From contig NZ_AASE01000003.1 in NCBI RefSeq assembly GCF_000168715.1, forward strand, positions 62,001-126,000: a stretch of 64,000 nucleotides of DNA, read 5' to 3'. Below the pieces are notes generated by a model. It made no database searches and was not told where the DNA came from. It saw only the letters and a program-made list of their open reading frames with translations. The DNA comes from Chlorobium ferrooxidans DSM 13031. Lineage in GTDB: Bacteria; Bacteroidota; Chlorobiia; Chlorobiales; Chlorobiaceae. Positions 62,656 to 64,000 of this stretch are shown here, in pieces (positions within the stretch are counted from its first letter, which is position 1; each line of letters opens with the position of its first letter). The translations under genes were made by a program, and so were the position numbers.

Positions 62656-64000
62656 CTATTTATAGCTCCGCTGGGAGAGCTTGATCTCGTTGAATTGAAG
62701 TTCCTCCCTGTGCAGCACTGCATCACGGCCGGTGTATTGCCATGCGCCGACAAATGCGAACTTCTCATCGTCGCGCAAAGCTTCACCATCACTGGTCTGG
62801 TACTCTTCCCTGAAATGACCCCCGCACGACTCTTTTCGCTGCAGGGCGTCGCGTACCATGAGTTCGCCGAGTTCGATAAAGTCAGCAACCCGGCAGGCCT
62901 TCTCGAGTTCAGGATTATATTCATCCAGACCTCCCGAAACCTTTACTCCCCGGGCATACTCTCTCTTCAGCTCGGTAATGAGATAGAGGGCTTCGGTAAG
63001 ACCCGCCTCATTTCTGGCCATCCCGCAATACTCCCACATGATCTTGCCGAGGCGGCGATGGAAGTGATCAACCGACTCCTTGCCCTTGTTGTTATGCAGT
63101 TGCTTCAAGCGATCAGATACCCCCTCAGCGGCAGCAGTGAATTCGGAAGCGGAAGGATCAAACCGCGGTGTATGAATCTCTGATGCAAGATAGTTGCCGA
63201 TCGTATAGGGCAGCACAAAGTACCCGTCGGCAAGCCCCTGCATAAGCGCAGATGCCCCGAGACGGTTGGCTCCGTGGTCGGAAAAATTGCACTCTCCGGC
63301 GGCAAAGAGTCCCGGAATGGTCGTCATCAGCTCGTAATCTACCCAGAGACCTCCCATGGTATAGTGCACCGCCGGATAGATCATCATCGCGGTTTCATAG
63401 GGTGATTCAGCAACAATCTGCTCGTACATCTGGAAGAGGTTGCCGTATAACGCATCAATGGTATCATGCCCCTTGCGCTTGATGGCATCGGAAAAGTCCA
63501 GATAGACCGCCATTCCTGTAGCTCCGACACCATATCCGGCGTCACACCGCTCTTTGGCCGCCCTTGAGGCAACATCCCTCGGCACAAGATTTCCGAAAGC
63601 AGGATAACGGCGCTCAAGATAGTAATCCCGATCCTCCTCGGCGATTTCGGAGGGTTTGATATCCTTATGGCGGAGCCGCTCTACATCCTTTAATTTTTTC
63701 GGCACCCAGATTCTGCCATCGTTGCGCAGGCTCTCACTCATCAGGGTCAGCTTTGACTGAAAGTCGCCATGCACCGGAATACAGGTGGGATGAATCTGGG
63801 TAAAGGCAGGGTTTGCCATAAAAGCCCCCCGCTTGTAGGCACACCATGCCGGAGTCACATTGGAACCCATGGCATTGGTGGAGAGGTAAAAAACATTGCC
63901 ATACCCGCCGCTTGCCAGCACAACCGCGTGGGCTGCATGACGCTCAATCTCGCCGGTAACCAGATTCCGGGTAATGATTCCCTGCGCCTTTCCGTCAACA
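62656..64000 (-). CDS. sdhA: Succinate dehydrogenase/fumarate reductase flavoprotein subunit (partial)
   Basis: The C-terminal ~448 residues of the FAD subunit; the frame is open to the window edge, so the 5' part with the FAD-binding start is missing. Visible are [21 protein letters not shown] (as [13 protein letters not shown]), [16 protein letters not shown], a catalytic-type arginine region in [27 protein letters not shown] and [21 protein letters not shown]. These match the type B fumarate reductase/succinate dehydrogenase. In operon with sdhB. Confidence 0.95.
   Translation of the reverse strand, partial: VDGKAQGIITRNLVTGEIERHAAHAVVLASGGYGNVFYLSTNAMGSNVTPAWCAYKRGAFMANPAFTQIHPTCIPVHGDFQSKLTLMSESLRNDGRIWVPKKLKDVERLRHKDIKPSEIAEEDRDYYLERRYPAFGNLVPRDVASRAAKERCDAGYGVGATGMAVYLDFSDAIKRKGHDTIDALYGNLFQMYEQIVAESPYETAMMIYPAVHYTMGGLWVDYELMTTIPGLFAAGECNFSDHGANRLGASALMQGLADGYFVLPYTIGNYLASEIHTPRFDPSASEFTAAAEGVSDRLKQLHNNKGKESVDHFHRRLGKIMWEYCGMARNEAGLTEALYLITELKREYARGVKVSGGLDEYNPELEKACRVADFIELGELMVRDALQRKESCGGHFREEYQTSDGEALRDDEKFAFVGAWQYTGRDAVLHREELQFNEIKLSQRSYK

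Noticed and set aside
1..64000. CRISPR arrays, tRNA, rRNA, tmRNA, complete insertion sequences, replication origin
   Set aside because: Looked for regularly spaced repeats, cloverleaf-like segments and transposase genes; none was convincing. The three 37-nt repeats at 41.9-43.6 kb are too far apart for a CRISPR array.

Overview
The window reads as chromosome of a green sulfur bacterium (Chlorobiota, Chlorobium/Pelodictyon-like). This is inferred from the overall resemblance of many proteins to what I remember of that group, and from the gene mix: C5-pathway hemL, KDO synthesis, a short ClpB with only its second ATPase domain, a TreS-maltokinase fusion with GlgE, and a Wolinella-type succinate dehydrogenase/fumarate reductase. 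No chlorosome, reaction-centre or rRNA gene lies in the window, so the assignment is family-level at best.

Layout. 0-6.2 kb (minus strand): a small esterase and an alpha-glucan module (treS-mak, glgE). 6.5-9.4 kb (plus): prfB with a programmed frameshift, a metallophosphoesterase and a secreted M23 peptidase. 9.4-11.3 kb (minus): a YkgJ-type Cys-cluster protein, a small secreted protein and an FkbM methyltransferase. 11.4-17.8 kb: a visibly AT-richer accessory island, all on the minus strand. It holds a three-gene module of uncharacterised proteins and a 1212-residue protein with the domain order of SAMD9-like STAND NTPases. The island is flanked by a truncated gene end and a dispersed-repeat fragment. 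17.9-41.9 kb: housekeeping genes (a divergent UDP-GlcNAc 2-epimerase, an LptA-like protein, recO, hemL, crcB with a DUF190 protein, ruvX, pyrE, tyrA, nadK, kdsA with a kdsC-like gene, short clpB, nagZ, sixA, gpsA-plsY, purM, lysC, prmA, ppx). 41.9-43.6 kb: two small accessory cassettes, a four-helix-bundle protein gene and an RHH-MazF toxin-antitoxin pair, delimited by three direct copies of one 37-nt repeat. 43.6-52.1 kb (minus): an acyl-CoA ligase and a complete biotin operon birA-bioB-bioF-bioG-bioC-bioD-bioA with a recognisable BirA operator. 52.2-64 kb: a cell-wall amidase, topA, feoAB, HIT and CNNM/CorC genes, an eRF1-domain-like protein, and sdhB with a partial sdhA.

How genes work together. 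TreS converts trehalose to maltose, its fused kinase makes maltose-1-phosphate, and GlgE polymerises it to alpha-glucan. BioC and BioG open and close the pimeloyl-ACP route, BioF/A/D/B finish biotin, and BirA both loads biotin and represses. GpsA and PlsY start phospholipid synthesis. KdsA and its partner supply KDO for LPS, whose transport the LptA-like gene may serve. The strongest candidates for new biology are the SAMD9-like gene and neighbouring module, the repeat-bounded cassettes, a KdsC homologue lacking the catalytic aspartate, and a 29-codon ORF coupled to crcB.
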